A DNA stretch of 64,000 nt. It comes from Chaenocephalus aceratus (Eukaryota; Chordata; Actinopteri; Perciformes; Channichthyidae). The notes beneath the pieces are model-generated. The model ran no database searches and was not told where the DNA came from. It was given only the letters and a program-made list of their open reading frames with translations. The translations under genes and the position numbers were made by a program. This document shows positions 33,717 to 45,329 of this stretch, piece after piece. The stretch lies in NCBI GenBank assembly GCA_023974075.1, contig CM043798.1, forward strand, positions 18,962,941-19,026,940, read 5' to 3'. Each line of letters opens with the position of its first letter. The stretch's first letter is position 1.

Positions 33717-34765
33717 GCACACACTCAGTTCCAGTGCAGTGGGACAGCGGTGTCCTGATGAGAAGCTGTTCAGGCAAGAGCTTGCACTGCACCTTGAGCT
33801 GGGGACCATTATGTGGTTCAGCACCGCAGCTTGTCACACCAGACAGAGCCACAGTGGTGCACATGGGTAAATTGGTACTCTATTCTACAAAGTACTTGGA
33901 GTAATAACCCAATGAGCAGTGGCCGCATAGAGAAAACATTTAACGGTAAAAGGAGCTTCGAACTGGGGAAGTTAGAGTTAGTCCTAACTTTTCTCACCGC
34001 TTCAGTGTTACAATGTTATGTGCTCTGACTTTGGTAAATGTGTAGGAAAAAATGAATTTCTTGGTTGGGTATTGGTTTATCCTGTCTTAACTAAATACTA
34101 ATAAACTGTTATCCCAAACAAAATATGCCAAACAAAAAGTCAAACTATGTGCTTCTCAGTCAGCCACACCACTAGGCTGCAGCATATCTCCTTAAATACA
34201 GTGTATTCATGTTATTCATGTGGGACATTATCACTCACCAACAAGAGCTAATTTAGGGCCTTTAGGAAAGACTGTAACCTAAAGGTATTTGTGATTCCTC
34301 TGCTTCAATTTAGATTTCATCAAAATTCAGCAAAAAATAATGTGAAGGGTACAAAAACATCTATAAATAAAAATAAAAATGATAAATCAAATAACAAACC
34401 AAATGGTGTGACAGACTGACCACACACAGATGACTGAAAACACAAAGGCAGCGTAGAAGTTTGTATTGCACCTGTGGCGAAAGAAACCACACGTGTTCCA
34501 TCTCATTATAACTCGTTAATTTCCTCTTTTGATGGATTTGCACTCGCCTCTCCTGCAAATGGATGTCCATGCTGTGTAGCTAAATGAGCCTCTGAAATGT
34601 TCATTAATAAATTCCGCATACAGCTTTGATATTTTTCTGCCAAGGAGGAAAAATAATAGTGCAGAAAAAGCATAACTACTCAGTTTTGCATAGGATAATA
34701 AGGTTATTATTCTCAGTTGAGTTCATGTGCTCGTTGGTATGTAGGCCATTTAATGAGGAGGTTCT
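33097..34765. other. Non-coding, with CA microsatellite
   Basis: Unique-looking AT-rich sequence; the only clear feature is the CA repeat at 33643-33722. No exon-like frame. Confidence 0.4.
33643..33722. repeat. CA dinucleotide microsatellite
   Basis: About 35 CA units, with GC interruptions at the right end. Confidence 0.97.
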
Positions 34766-35349
34766 GGCCCGTCTACACTACAGGCATCAAAAAATCTTGA
34801 AGCTGGGCGTGTCTGAGGCTTGGCGATTTCACGCGCCCAAGGCGACCAACAACCAATCAGGAATCTCCCGCCCCCGGCATACAAAGCAATAGCAATGTTA
34901 AAACGAAGTAAACTGGTTATAAAATCCCCAAACAGGCGAAAACCTACCAGTTTCATCCACTGTCTCTGCCACCTCCCTCCATGCCTCACTCCTCCGGTTT
35001 GTATCCTGGTAGGTGAACAGAGACTGATCATACAGCACCGGGTGATTCACTACCATTTTTTTGAATATAAGGAAATGACCTGCGTACTCTCTCCCAGCAT
35101 ATACGCAGTTTGATTGGCTAGCGCTTGTACTGTCAGATTTGCATACGCATGATTTGATTGGCTGATGCCAAGCATTGAGCCTCAAAAGTTGAACATTGCT
35201 CAACTTTTGATGCTCGCGATGCTTGCAAAGCCACGCTCCGCTCCCCACAATGCATTTCAGCGAAGATTCAAAATCAACTACGTCTCCCTATTCAAGTGAA
35301 TGGGCGAAGCGTTGAAAGCATTTTTCGATGCCTGTAGTGTAGACGGGCC
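34766..35349 (-). mobile_element. TIR element with MADF fragment (PIF/Harbinger-like)
   Basis: The inverted ends are about 30 bp: GGCCCGTCTACACTACAGGC at 34766 and its complement ending at 35349. The flanks GTTCT and GTTAT could be a 5-bp duplication but do not fit the 3-bp pattern of PIF/Harbinger, so the superfamily is inferred only from the MADF domain. A small internal hairpin (CAAAAGTTGA...TCAACTTTTG) lies at about 35184-35211. Confidence 0.7.
34940..35130 (-). pseudogene. MADF (Myb/SANT-like) domain fragment
   Basis: Within a minus-strand frame, NHPVLYDQSLFTYQDTN and SEAWREVAETV match the core of MADF domains (P-x-LYD ... aromatic ... W-x-x-V/I). MADF proteins are DNA-binding partners encoded next to the transposase in some DNA transposons. 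The frame has no proper start and the rest is missing. Confidence 0.65.
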
Positions 35350-36485
35350 GTTATGGTTTGAGTGTCAGGTTTGCATGTGTTTTGGGAGGATTTTCCTTAG
35401 ACAGGCAGAAATATGAGAAACTTAGCCTGAATTAACCCCGTTGGAGGTAGAAGGACTTAGGCATTAACAGGCAGGGATGGCCTAATGAGGCTATGGAGTT
35501 GCATTAAAGGAATTTCAGAAAAGTGTATACTAAATGTCAGGAAATGTAAGCCTCGTCAATTTTGAAGTCCCAAATCTAATTGAACAAATTGTGAAAATAT
35601 GCATTTGAACATGCCCAGCATGCCTCAAAACAAATAACTAGTCTATTTATAATATCATTTTTCAATATAAATAATATGCCAATGTAAATCTGTCACAACA
35701 GTTATTTGATGAGAATTGGGATACATCTGCCAAAGGAAATACAAATAGTGTCCTGAATTTTATCTGGCTTTTGAAAGCATGTAAACGGTTGCTTGTGGAA
35801 GTAAACAGAGAATGGAGCCAATAAAATAAGACAACAGCACTAAATGTGTGAGAATTCAGTTTCACTAGCATCTTTAGCATCTAGCCAGACACTTTTTTTA
35901 CCATACGCCAAAATGGATGAACAGCCAACAAAAAGGATGGCTAGAGCCAACAGTGTTGGACATCATGCGGACAAATTACATAAAACAGTCGATCAGAGAT
36001 GCTCAACAATGGTCTAATGGCATCCAACAGCCAACCTGTCCAGGGTGCATCTTGCCAAGTTGGTTGGCTGGTTTTGTCTATTGCAGATAATGACAGACAT
36101 TTGCACAGGATTAAGTCTGTATTCAGTCCAAAATTATAGCACTGCACCAACAAATGCACAAATGGGGAAGGGGCTCCAGCAAAACATTTTGAAAATGTGT
36201 TTTTCATCTGGCAATGCGGTCTGTGTTACCAAATGCTGCTTCCTACTCTGACACATGATCATCATAATAGCTTTTACCTTGTCACTATGGTCTACACTGA
36301 GGACAAAGATTATTGTAGCTATGACAACTTTCTTATGAGTATAATGAGTCACCGTATTAACCGTATGATAAACTCCAAAACTCATGAATGCATTACTCAT
36401 ACTTAGACTTCCTAAAGCAACATGCTTACAATGCGCAGACCTTGATAATATTTATTTGAGAAAAGTTATTTAAAGTCTGAGAGCC
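35350..36485. other. No gene seen
   Basis: AT-rich unique sequence without repeats or domain-bearing frames. Confidence 0.4.
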
Positions 36486-36607
36486 TAAAGGCCCTGACAC
36501 ACCAACCCGATTTTGGGAGTCAGAGGCCGTCAGAGGCTGTCGGGCATTCGCGGCGGCGTAGTCAGGTTGGTGTGTCCCGCACCGTCGACCGTGACACGCC
36601 TTATTTG

Positions 36608-36673
36608 GACTGCCAGACCCGATGCATGGCCGATTCAACATGTTGAATCGGCCATGCATCGGGTCTGGCAGTC
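36608..36673. repeat. 66-bp perfect palindrome
   Basis: Two 33-base arms meet at 36640/36641 with no spacer and no mismatch. The centre is ATTCAACATGTTGAAT. Imperfect pairing (3-base offset) continues outward through TTTGG/CCAAA. Confidence 0.93.
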
Positions 36674-36802
36674 GGACCAAATAATCACTCTGATTGGCTG
36701 TTCAGCTAGCAAATCAGTGCATGAGAAGCGAAGCGGAAGTGAGGGACGTAAACAAACGATTTAAGAAGGCACACACAGACTGCTATTCATTTTCATCTCA
36801 TC

Positions 36803-36931
36803 ATGGCGATCTGGAATGATGCAAACGAAGACCTGCTCATCACCTTGATCCAGGAGAGGCCAGCTCTGTATGATATTACGGAGAAAAGATACTCTTCTTC
36901 TTCTCTGTCTTCCGGTTGTTGCCTCTTTTGA
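36803..36931 (+). pseudogene. MADF domain N-terminal fragment, 42 codons
   Basis: Starts MAIWNDANEDLLITLIQERP and continues LYDITEKRY, a textbook MADF opening (W ... LI ... V/I-x-x-x-P-x-LYD ... Y). It then runs into a Ser/Cys tail and stops at 36931. The rest of the domain was deleted when the element became miniature. Confidence 0.75.
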
Positions 36932-37307
36932 ATGACGAATACACACTACCCGCCGCCTGCTGGTAAGGAGAGTTATTGCCACTCACGCACTGAAGTCGGT
37001 GCGGTGTGTTCCCGTGCGACACATGGCCAAAACGCAGGAGAACACGGCCAGGCAACAGCCGACTTCAGCGTCGGCTAGTCCTCTGGTGACTGCTTGGTGT
37101 GTCAGGGCCTTTAGAACGCTGACATCCTTTAAGCACACTGTCCCGAAATTGACACCCGATGGACACACGATAAAGGAAATGTTCAAATTCGGCTCTGATC
37201 GTAACAACATCGGGCCATTCGTGAGGGCATCTTAAGCCATCGTATGACCGCCGGTGGAGTTTCTCAGGCTCCGGCAGCAACTTCGGGAGCGGTGGCAACA
37301 TCTATGG

Positions 37308-38550
37308 CAGTGACCACCAACTGGCGGCCCGCGGGCCATATCCGGCCCGCCAGACATTCTCATCCGGCCCGCACGACGGGGGTGACTGTGGCGTTGGCGG
37401 AATGGTTACTGCGTTCGCCCCCCACCCATTTCTTTGTTTACAACGTCTCGTGAGTAAGGTGCAGTACCGGAGTCCAACAGAGAGGCAGCAGCTGCGGGAC
37501 AGTAGACTGCGTACTGCGAAACCTTCCCTCCCCTGAAGAAGAAGTGATCCTTCGTTGTGAAGAGTCTGGTTAATGCGCTCCGCACCACAGCAGTAGCCCC
37601 GCTGCGACTAGAGTCCAACAGAGAGGCTGGAGCTGCGGGACAGTAGCCGAGAAGCAGGGTTGGGTTGTAACGGAAAACATAACGGCGTTACGTAATCAGA
37701 ATACAAAAATCAAGTATGATACAAAATGTATTCAGCTGGCGTTACATTTGAAAAACGAGTAATCTGATTACAGTTACTTTCGTAAACCTGAAGTGAATAC
37801 ATTTTGGAATACTTATTGGAATTATTGGTGGAAAGGTCTCCTCACAAAATGTAATATTCATTACCGGCAGAACTGTGTGCACACTGCACAGCGCTGCAGC
37901 ATGTCTGTGAGCGAGAGAGAGATGCAGCGTGTCTGTGAGGCCCCGCCCCCGCACGCAGATGATAGAGAGATCTCTTTTAAAATATATTGAAAGTTAGAAA
38001 CGGAGATGGTTAGATAAAATGTGGAAGATAACGTTTATGTAGCATTTCTTTATTGTCGAAATGATGACATTTCATAACGGGATGAAATCAAAGTGAATGG
38101 CCTGCTGCTGCTGAATGTATGGGGCAAGTGACTGGAAAAAGTTTTAAAAGTTATTACATCGTTTCAGATAATAATGATAATTCATTATATTTAGGGGCGC
38201 CTTTCAAAGCACCTAAGGACACCTTACAATTCATAACATATTCCAAGGAAAGGTTTTAAGACAGTACAAAGAATGCAGTCCGGGTGATGTTTTTTATGTG
38301 GGGTGCAGATGAGAGAGCTGTCCAGAATGACACCAAGATGTTGTGTTTGAGTTATTGATAAGCCATGAAAACAGTAAAATAAGTGTCTCCTGTGCACCAA
38401 AACATACCCATCTGTTATGGAAAAAGAAAGTATCCCAATAGTAATCTGAATACTATTTATAACATTCTGGGCTATATAAAAATCGCTGGCCCGCGATAGC
38501 GTCTATTGGTTACATTTCGGCCCTTGGACAAATGTAGTTGGTGATCCCTG
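37308..38550. mobile_element. hAT element, TSD ATCTATGG
   Basis: It starts CAGTGACCACCAACTGG and ends TAGTTGGTGATCCCTG. It is flanked by a perfect 8-bp ATCTATGG (37300-37307 and 38551-38558). It carries GGCCCGC-rich subterminal sequence and a 35-bp repeat (GAGTCCAACAGAGAGGC...) at about 37470 and 37612. At 37658 CAGGGTTGGGTTGTAACGG looks like the start of a further hAT nested inside, but I could not fix its other end. No transposase. Confidence 0.9.
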
Positions 38551-38558
38551 ATCTATGG

Positions 38559-38890
38559 CATGGCAAAGCATTGCTGAAGGACCTTGTGAAGGTTCATTTT
38601 CGTGTTGACTTCGTGTGTACATTTTGCCCTTCGTAAGGCATTTGTGAGGGCATCTTAAGCCATCGTAGGACCGCCGGTGGAATTTATCAGGCTCCGGCAG
38701 CAACTTCGGGAGCGGTGGCAAAATCTTTGGCACCGCCGGTGGAATTTATAATTTGGGGAAGGGGCAAAAAGATTTTGCCGAAGGACCTTGCGAAGGTTCA
38801 TTTTCGTTTTGACTTCGTGTCCATTTTGCCCTTCGTAAGGCCTGAGGGCATCGTGTAGCCATCGTATGACATCGTTTCCCAAGTGTCATG
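38559..38890. repeat. Subterminal repeat block of the large element
   Basis: Two direct copies of a ~130-bp unit with GAAGGACCTTGxGAAGGTTCATTTTCG and TTTTGCCCTTCGTAAGG, and three copies of CACCGCCGGTGGA or GACCGCCGGTGGA. The same GGCTCCGGCAGCAACTTCG block occurs left of the hAT at 37268. Confidence 0.7.
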
Positions 38891-39700
38891 GTAACGTGGA
38901 CATATTGCACAACAAAATCATGTAAACAACCCAATTTGTGTTCTGTGAAACTGAAAAGGATATTACATTGTTTTTGTTACTTTACTTTGTTACTATCATA
39001 CAACTGCCGCAGCGCCAGGATTTCAATTTTGGGTGGGCCAATGTAATTTCGGCTGGGCCTGTTCTAATAGATGTTTCTAGTTAACAAAAATAATATAAAA
39101 ATAAATGCCTGCATATCATTGTAGGCAACTGTGGAATGCATATTTCCTATAGTAAAGACACTTTTTCTAAAGTAGCTTAAATATTATTTAAATGATTAAA
39201 CGGCACGCCGCAATGAGTGAAATTAAATGTTAAACTACTGCATGTTATTTTGTTTTGGTTCACAATACATTGATACATTTAGAAACAAAGAGCATACAAC
39301 AGCAGAATACGGAATAATGAGCGAGCACCTGATGTGTGTCTGTGTGGTTAGACCGCAGCCTGCTGTCCTTTTTAGCGGATCTAGTGAAGTGAGCGGCCGT
39401 GCGTAAATGGTACTGGTTCTCTGACGCGGCACTTTTCAGAGGCTACAGATTTATCATTAGGCTACTTCCTTCTGATACTGCAGAGCTTTCATGAGCTGAA
39501 GGTACGTTTCATACTAAAGCAGCTGGGCAGCAGATACTGTTGCTTCACACTCATAAGCTTTGCTGATTTGGGCTGGAGAATGCCTGCCGCGTCAGGGTGT
39601 GCTCTGGTAGTTGCAAATGGCACAACATTTTAGCTCTACGTTTCTTAATCATTTATCTAGATATTTAGTCTCAATGTGACATGCTTTCCACACGTGAGAA

Positions 39701-40051
39701 TTATGTCCGGTAAAACTTTACGTGTTCCCGATTTTTCTCAATGATCTCTCCCTGTCGGCCCTCTGGGTTGAGTAGCTGATGGAGGATGGTTCCATGGTCA
39801 GACTTCTCGCACTGTCTGTAGTTTGTATTTCTCTCCATAGCTATTGCATGAGCTGCGCTGCATTCGTGTTTACTGAGAGCATAGTCGATATGTTTCCAGT
39901 CCCTGTAACCATGGCGACTGAATGTATCTTCTCCGCCGGCCCCGCCTCTCTCACTAAAATGCCGGCACATTTTACAAAACACACTGTCCTTGCTAATGCT
40001 ATACTCCAAGAATGTGTACTTACTTGTCATACCAGTGGGCAGCGAAGCCAA
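39701..40051 (-). pseudogene. TTF-type zinc-finger fragment of a ZMYM1-like hAT transposase
   Basis: Reads TFLEYSISKDSVFCKMCRHF, then DTFSRHGYRDWKHIDYALSKHECSAAH, matching the TTF module (C-x2-C ... G-x-x-W ... H-x-x-S-x-x-H) at the start of many fish hAT transposases. It ends in NREHVKFYRT, where the catalytic part should begin. Flanking repeats at 40640-40910 and a GTCAGGGGAGGC (minus strand) at about 41055 may belong to the same element, but its ends were not defined. Confidence 0.78.
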
Positions 40052-41189
40052 GACTTTGTTGATTTACAATCAAACAAAAAACTCGAAAAACTATTTTTTT
40101 ACACAAATACGTTTATTTTGAAATGAGCCGTTGCGACTTCCGACAGATTTCGATAGAGCGGGTCACATTTGCTTTTCTAACATTCGACAATATACTCATC
40201 TTGTTTTGCTTTTTATTTTCCAGGGCAGGGGCAAACCGAGGCGAAGGAGGAAAGTGATGTCTTTGTGGGTCAGGAAATGGCTGTCTGAGAAAAGAAGAGA
40301 ACGCTATGGCCACTATAGCACTCTACTAAATGAGCTGAAGACAGAAGATGAGAATTTTACTGTTTTGTAAAACTCCTCCTTATCTTCCTCTAGTTTCAAA
40401 AGTCTAGTTTGTTGTTTGTGTCTACCGTCCCTGCGTAGAATAACAGTAGCAACAAGAACATGTGGGCTCACTTGCGCCCCCTTCAGTGCGGCAGAGGTTG
40501 TGGCTGCCTCCCCTGGTGCTTTTTTCATTGTCGTTGTATGATGAGACCAGCGAGCCTAAATATCATATATTCGTGAAATAAGTTATTTAGAGACTATGGA
40601 TGGCGAGGATAAATGTAATAAAGGGATCTACAAACATTGCATTGGTGACATACAGTGAGATGGTGCAGGCATGCGCTTAGGGCCCGCTTTCCAGCCAGTT
40701 TCTGTGGGGTGACGCATTATGAGGTGATACAGATCTCATCTGTGCCTCACCTTACCCCACAGCAGAGGCTTGAGCGCGCTCACAAAATAAGTGCCCACGC
40801 TACATTAGTGCCCGCGCTCCAGCCAGTTACTGTGGGCTTACGAGAGGCAGAGCTCGTCCCTGCCTCACTTCTCATCGCTACCCGTAGTTGTAGCGGAGCT
40901 CGGCAAATTTGCTGATTTTGACTATAAAAAGCGATTGGAATCATACATAAATCACATTTACAAAACAGATCAGTGGAGACATTTTATTATTATTACTATT
41001 TAGTTTTTCTTTAGTTGTTTTTCCGTTACATTGGAGTATGACAGGTGAGGCTCTGCCTCCCCTGACTGCACGTCGCTGGTAGCCACACTCCTGGGATCTC
41101 CACACTGATGCCGGAGGTGGGTTCCTAGGCCACTGCTGGGACCTGGCTGGTACTCTGTAGTGATGAACTGAACCAGCCTATCTTGGAGA

Positions 41190-41399
41190 TCACAGGATGA
41201 TGCTCCGGTAACTCTCATCTCCAGGAGACTCGGGTTGGTCCTCAGCAGCTGTTCCTGTCCTGGAAGGAGGTCTCGGTGTAGGGTAGCCAGTGTACTTCTT
41301 GGTGGGCTCCCTGGATTTGTCTGCAAAACTGCCTGCCATGGTACTGTCGTCACTCCCAGCTAGCTCACCCATCTCAGCCAGGGACAACTTGTCCTTAAA
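41190..41399 (-). CDS. MADF gene, last exon
   Basis: Preceded by a pyrimidine-rich TTTTTGTCTTTGCAG acceptor and read in phase 0 as FKDKLSLAEMGELAGS, then polar sequence to DESYRSIIL and a stop at 41190. The acidic, Ser/Pro-rich content fits the tail of MADF regulatory proteins. Another frame remains open to 41000, so a small frameshift near the end cannot be excluded. Confidence 0.5.
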   Translation of the reverse strand, partial: FKDKLSLAEMGELAGSDDSTMAGSFADKSREPTKKYTGYPTPRPPSRTGTAAEDQPESPGDESYRSIIL

Positions 41400-41526
41400 C
41401 TGCAAAGACAAAAAAATAGAAGACAAACATAAGTACATTTGAAAGTTATATTTGCAAACAAAAATGTGGGAAATTGAACATTTTCAACAAAGTCCCGTTT
41501 GAATTTAATTTCAATGATATACTCAC

Positions 41527-41587
41527 ACTAGCTGGTGTTTCCTTCTTGTGACGTCTGATGTGTGGCTTCAGAAACCCAAAGACCCGG
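41527..41587 (-). CDS. MADF gene, exon part downstream of the LINE
   Basis: Reads RVFGFLKPHIRRHKKETPAS and ends at a GTGAGT donor in phase 0, agreeing with the next acceptor at 41400. The FGFLKPHI motif follows the MADF domain in related fish proteins. It is the second half of an exon whose first half lies at 45505-45330; the LINE sits between them. Confidence 0.6.
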
Positions 41588-41738
41588 CAGATTTCATTTC
41601 ATTTCAAACCTTTATTTATCCAGATTGGTCCCATTGAGATCATAGATCTCTTTTTCAAGGGAGACCTGCAGCATATAGGTTCCACATGAAACATAAAACA
41701 ATAAAGGACATTATACATTATATTTACAGGATACATAG

Positions 41739-44700
41739 TTATAGACATTTACAAGTGCCCATTGTATCAGCAAGCATTTCATTTACCCTAGCTTTAAAAA
41801 CATGCAGAGGAATGAGATTGCTCAGTTTCAATTCTTGCTGAAGATTGTTCCAAGCAAGTGGAGCTGCGCACATAAAAGCTGTCTTACCTAAGACCGTCCT
41901 TGCTCTTGGCACATCTAACAAGACTACATCATGTGACCTCAGACAATAGGCTGCTTGCAACTCTCTGTGTTATCAGAGAGCAGATATAATACGGGAGTTT
42001 ACCCAACAAAGCTTTATAGATAAACGTGTACCAATGACTGAGCCTCCGTACAGAGAGTGATGGTAAACCTGCCTTGGTATACAGTGTACAGTGATGTGTA
42101 AGCGCTTTACAATTTGTGACAAATCTCAGAGCACTGTGATACGCAGCATCCAATTTGCTCAGGTAATTGGCAGGTGCATTCATATAGACCAGATCACCAT
42201 AGTCCAGCACAGGTAAAAAGGTCACAGTGACTAGCCTTTTCCTGGTCTCAAGCGAGAAACAGGACTTGTTTCTGAAAAAGAAACCTAGCCTAACCCTCAG
42301 TTTTTTAAGCAGGTTATTGACATGAAGTTTAAAAGAGAGACAATCATCAAGCCAGATACCAAGGTATTTGTAACAGGCAACAACTTCAAGTTTTGTTCCT
42401 TGCGTAGTTACAATATCTAAAACAGGCTCTGGTGTCTTTTTAGCTTTTGAAAAGAGCATTACCTTGGTTTTATCCACATTTAAAAGAAGCTTTAATTCAG
42501 AGAGCTGAGTCTGAATAGTGTTGAAAACAGCTTGTAATTTAACAACAGCCTCTTTAATGGAGGGACCTGCACAATACATCACAGTATCATCCGCATAAAA
42601 ATGTAAAGTAGCTTCATCCACATTATCACCTACACTGTTAATATATATGGAGAATAAAAGTGGTCCTAAAACAGAACCTTGTGGTACACCATTAGAAATG
42701 TTTAACCATTCAGAAGACAGTCCATCAAAATGAACACATTGGGACCTTTCAGAGAGGTAGTTTACAAACCACCCCACTGCATTGCTGGATATGCCAATAC
42801 TGAGTAGCCTCTGCTTTAAAATGCGATGATCAACGGTGTCAAAAGCTTTGGAAAGATCAATAAACAGAGCTGCACAACTCTGCTTATTATCTAAAATAGT
42901 AGTAATGTCATTTACCACTTTCATTGTCGCAGTGATGGTGCTGTGTTTCTTTCTGAATCCTGACTGATGTTTAGACAGGATATCATTTATACATAAAAAC
43001 TCCTTTACTTGTTCACTCACTAAGCGTTCGAGCACCTTAGCCAGAACTGACAATTTAGAGATTGGCCTATAGTTATTTAAAATAGTTGCCTCCCCTCCTT
43101 TCAGTAAAGGCAAGACATAAGCAGACTTCCATACTTTTGGAATTGTGTTCGTGCTGAGGGAGAGGTTGAAAAGAGAAGTAAGAGGTGGAGCAATACAATC
43201 TGCAGCTATCTTTAAAAAGAAAGGTTCTACGTTGTCCGGGCCAGCCGGTTTCCTAGGATCTAACTTGGATAATGCTTCATGAACAATACCAATAGTTAAA
43301 GGAGTAAAACTGAAAGGGTTTTCCAGACCACATTGTTCAGAGTCAAGGATTGGAGCGTTCACAGGAGCCACACAGCCAAACAGAGAGCCACAAGACACAA
43401 AATGCTCATTAAAGCAATTTGGCATAGTAGCCCTGTCTGATATAGTGCCAGATGCTGTGGTAAGGCACGGAGGTAGCTCATTTGCGATATCACCAGTGGA
43501 AATCGATTTTATGGCTTTCCAACATTTCCTAGGATTATTCAGGTTTTCTGTGGTAACCGACAAATAGTACTTTGATTTAGCACTTTTTATTTGAGATCTG
43601 AAGCTATTTATTAGCTGCCTAAAACGTAGCCATTCTACCTCTGAGCCTGATTTCCTAGCCTTAGCCCAAGCATTATTTCTCTCATGAAGGAGACTGGACA
43701 GCTCAGCAGAAAACCAGGGATTGTTTCGTCCCTTCACTCTAAATTTACGCAGAGGTGCATGTCTATCTATAATTTTCATAAAACCAAGATAAAAATAAGA
43801 CCATGAAGTTTCTACATCAGCACACAAATTGATTCTACCCCAATCAAAATCAAACAGATTATGTAAAAAACCCTGCTCCACAAAGTGTTTTATGTCTCTC
43901 TTTGTGATGACACGTGGTTTAACCTTTTGGACCTTAGTGTCCCTAATTGTGGCCACAACACAGTGGTCACTCACATCATTAGCAAATACTCCCACAGATG
44001 AGTATTTATGTGGAACATTTGTTAAAATTAGATCAATTAAGGAGGATTTATTTGGGGACTTAATATGTGGGCGAGTAGGACTGTCTATAATCTGGGTAAA
44101 ATTCAATGAGGTACACAGGTTTTTAAAATCCTCTGATACAGAAGTTAACCAGTCCCAATTAAAATCACCAAGCAGCACTATTTCCTTGTAGGAAAGTTGC
44201 GATAACAGTTTTGCCAAAGACGATAAAGAGTCCTTGACAGCCGAAGGGGCCCTGTAGCAGCCCACCACCATGAGCTGTTGACCCTTTGTTACCTCAATAT
44301 TCACGGCTAAAAATTCTAGCTGTTTACTAACAGATTTGGAAACCATATTAGTTACACAAAACTTATTTTTCATATAAATGGCAACGCCACCACCTTTTCT
44401 AGGCCGGTCAGTACGATATACACTGTAACCATTTATGTAAATGTCAGAGGCCAAAATGGATTTATCTAGCCACGTTTCTGATAAGACAATGACATCAGCA
44501 TCAGTCGAACTCGCCCAAATACGGACAAAATCTAATTTAGGTAACAGACTACGCACATTTAAATGAATTAAACCTAGCCCAGATCTAGATATAAAATCAG
44601 CAGGAGTAGCTATTTGACTAATACTGCTCGGTGGACCTGGATGTGGCTGTACATTTCCTGATAGTAACAACAATAAAAATACCAAGCACCTTTTCCTCTT

Positions 44701-45111
44701 AATCAACACACATACATTGTCAGCTGATCTAGAGTCACCAGCAAACTTCGCGAAAGTAAGATTAGAGTTTAAAAAACAATTCTGAAGGACCATCGTGGCA
44801 GGCATGTGAGAAAGACAAACATTTTCCGAAATGAATGTCCGCGACAGTGCAACCAGCAATTGTTTGTGCAACACCTCCGAAACTGTACAGGGGATGTCCA
44901 CTGCGGGCGGCAGAACATACCCGAATCCAGTAGATTGTTCAGGACGACTAGCGATCTTCTCCTTGTCCAGCAAAGCCAAGGAAAGGCACAGCAGAAACAC
45001 GACACCCGCCATTCTCCCAGTCCAGCACAACAGTATCCACGCTGTTCCCGGAGCAAGGTGGAACCAGGCCTCAGCTATAGCAGCACAGCAGAGTAGAGAA
45101 GGTAATCCCAC
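41739..45111 (-). pseudogene. LINE ORF2: endonuclease-reverse transcriptase (one frameshift near the end)
   Basis: A frame of 1,060 codons starts at 45111. Residues 1-50 are signal-peptide-like and 141-150 are again hydrophobic, followed by GNVQPHPGP (152-160), a degenerate 2A-like motif. The endonuclease follows: LIHLNVRSLLPK, VIVLSETWLD, LLGDFNWDW, LIDLILTN and SDHCVV. The RT has RKPAGPDNVEPFFLK, NYRPISKLSVLAK, FIDLSKAFDTVDH, NGVPQGSVLGPLLF and catalytic YADD at 839-842, then YLGIWLDD. The frame stops at 41929, but the conserved C-terminal segment (TVLGKTAFMCAAPLAWNNL) continues in an overlapping frame to 41739, implying one frameshift near 41940. Otherwise the catalytic core is intact, so the insertion is young. 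CR1/L2/Rex1 group is likely; exact clade uncertain. Confidence 0.9.
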
Positions 45112-45171
45112 CGCGTTACACCGGCTATTTAATCCACTTTACATCTCCGCCGGTAGCACAGGCGCGGAGAG

Positions 45172-45300
45172 GAGCGGCGATACGTGGTGTGAGGAGCGGC
45201 GAGAGGAGCGGCGAGAGGAGCAGCAAGAGGAGAGGCAAGAGGAGCGGCGATACGCGGTGTGAGGAGCGGCGAGAAGGGCGGCGAGAGGAGAGCCGGGACC
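45172..45300. repeat. Tandem duplication in LINE 5' leader
   Basis: GAGGAGCGGCGATACGxGGTG followed by GGCGAGAGGAGCGGC repeats, period 68 bp with 12-bp sub-repeats. Confidence 0.75.
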
Positions 45301-45329
45301 ACACTTCCGACTCTTTATCTCTGTAAGAT

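Larger units (their letters stand above)
36486..37113 (+). mobile_element. Second TIR element with MADF fragment
   Basis: The ends TAAAGGCCCTGACACACC (36486) and its exact complement ending at 37113 form a 20-bp inverted repeat. Subterminal GGCAGTC/GTCGG motifs occur on both sides. It contains a 66-bp palindrome (36608-36673) and a truncated MADF frame (36803-36931). The terminal AAGGCCCTG is similar to the right end of the large element at 47379-47391, suggesting a related family. Confidence 0.7.
41588..45300 (-). mobile_element. CR1/L2-like LINE, nearly full length
   Basis: The 3' end (left) is AATAAAGGTTTGAAATGAAATGAAAT, a pentamer tail. The 5' end (right) has a GC-rich leader with a 68-bp tandem duplication (45172-45239 and 45240-). 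One long ORF occupies nearly the whole length. It disrupts a coding exon of the MADF gene. A clear target duplication was not found, so both limits are approximate. Confidence 0.8.

Noticed and set aside
33578..33904. Small frames across the CA repeat
   Set aside because: Thr-His/Cys-Val runs from the microsatellite; no conserved flanking domain.
37658..38470. A further hAT nested inside the 37308-38550 element
   Set aside because: The left end looks right (CAGGGTTGGG) but the right end and target duplication are not convincing.
38990..41070. A complete TTF-finger hAT spanning this stretch
   Set aside because: The transposase fragment is clear, but I could not match two inverted ends or an 8-bp duplication, so only the fragment is annotated.
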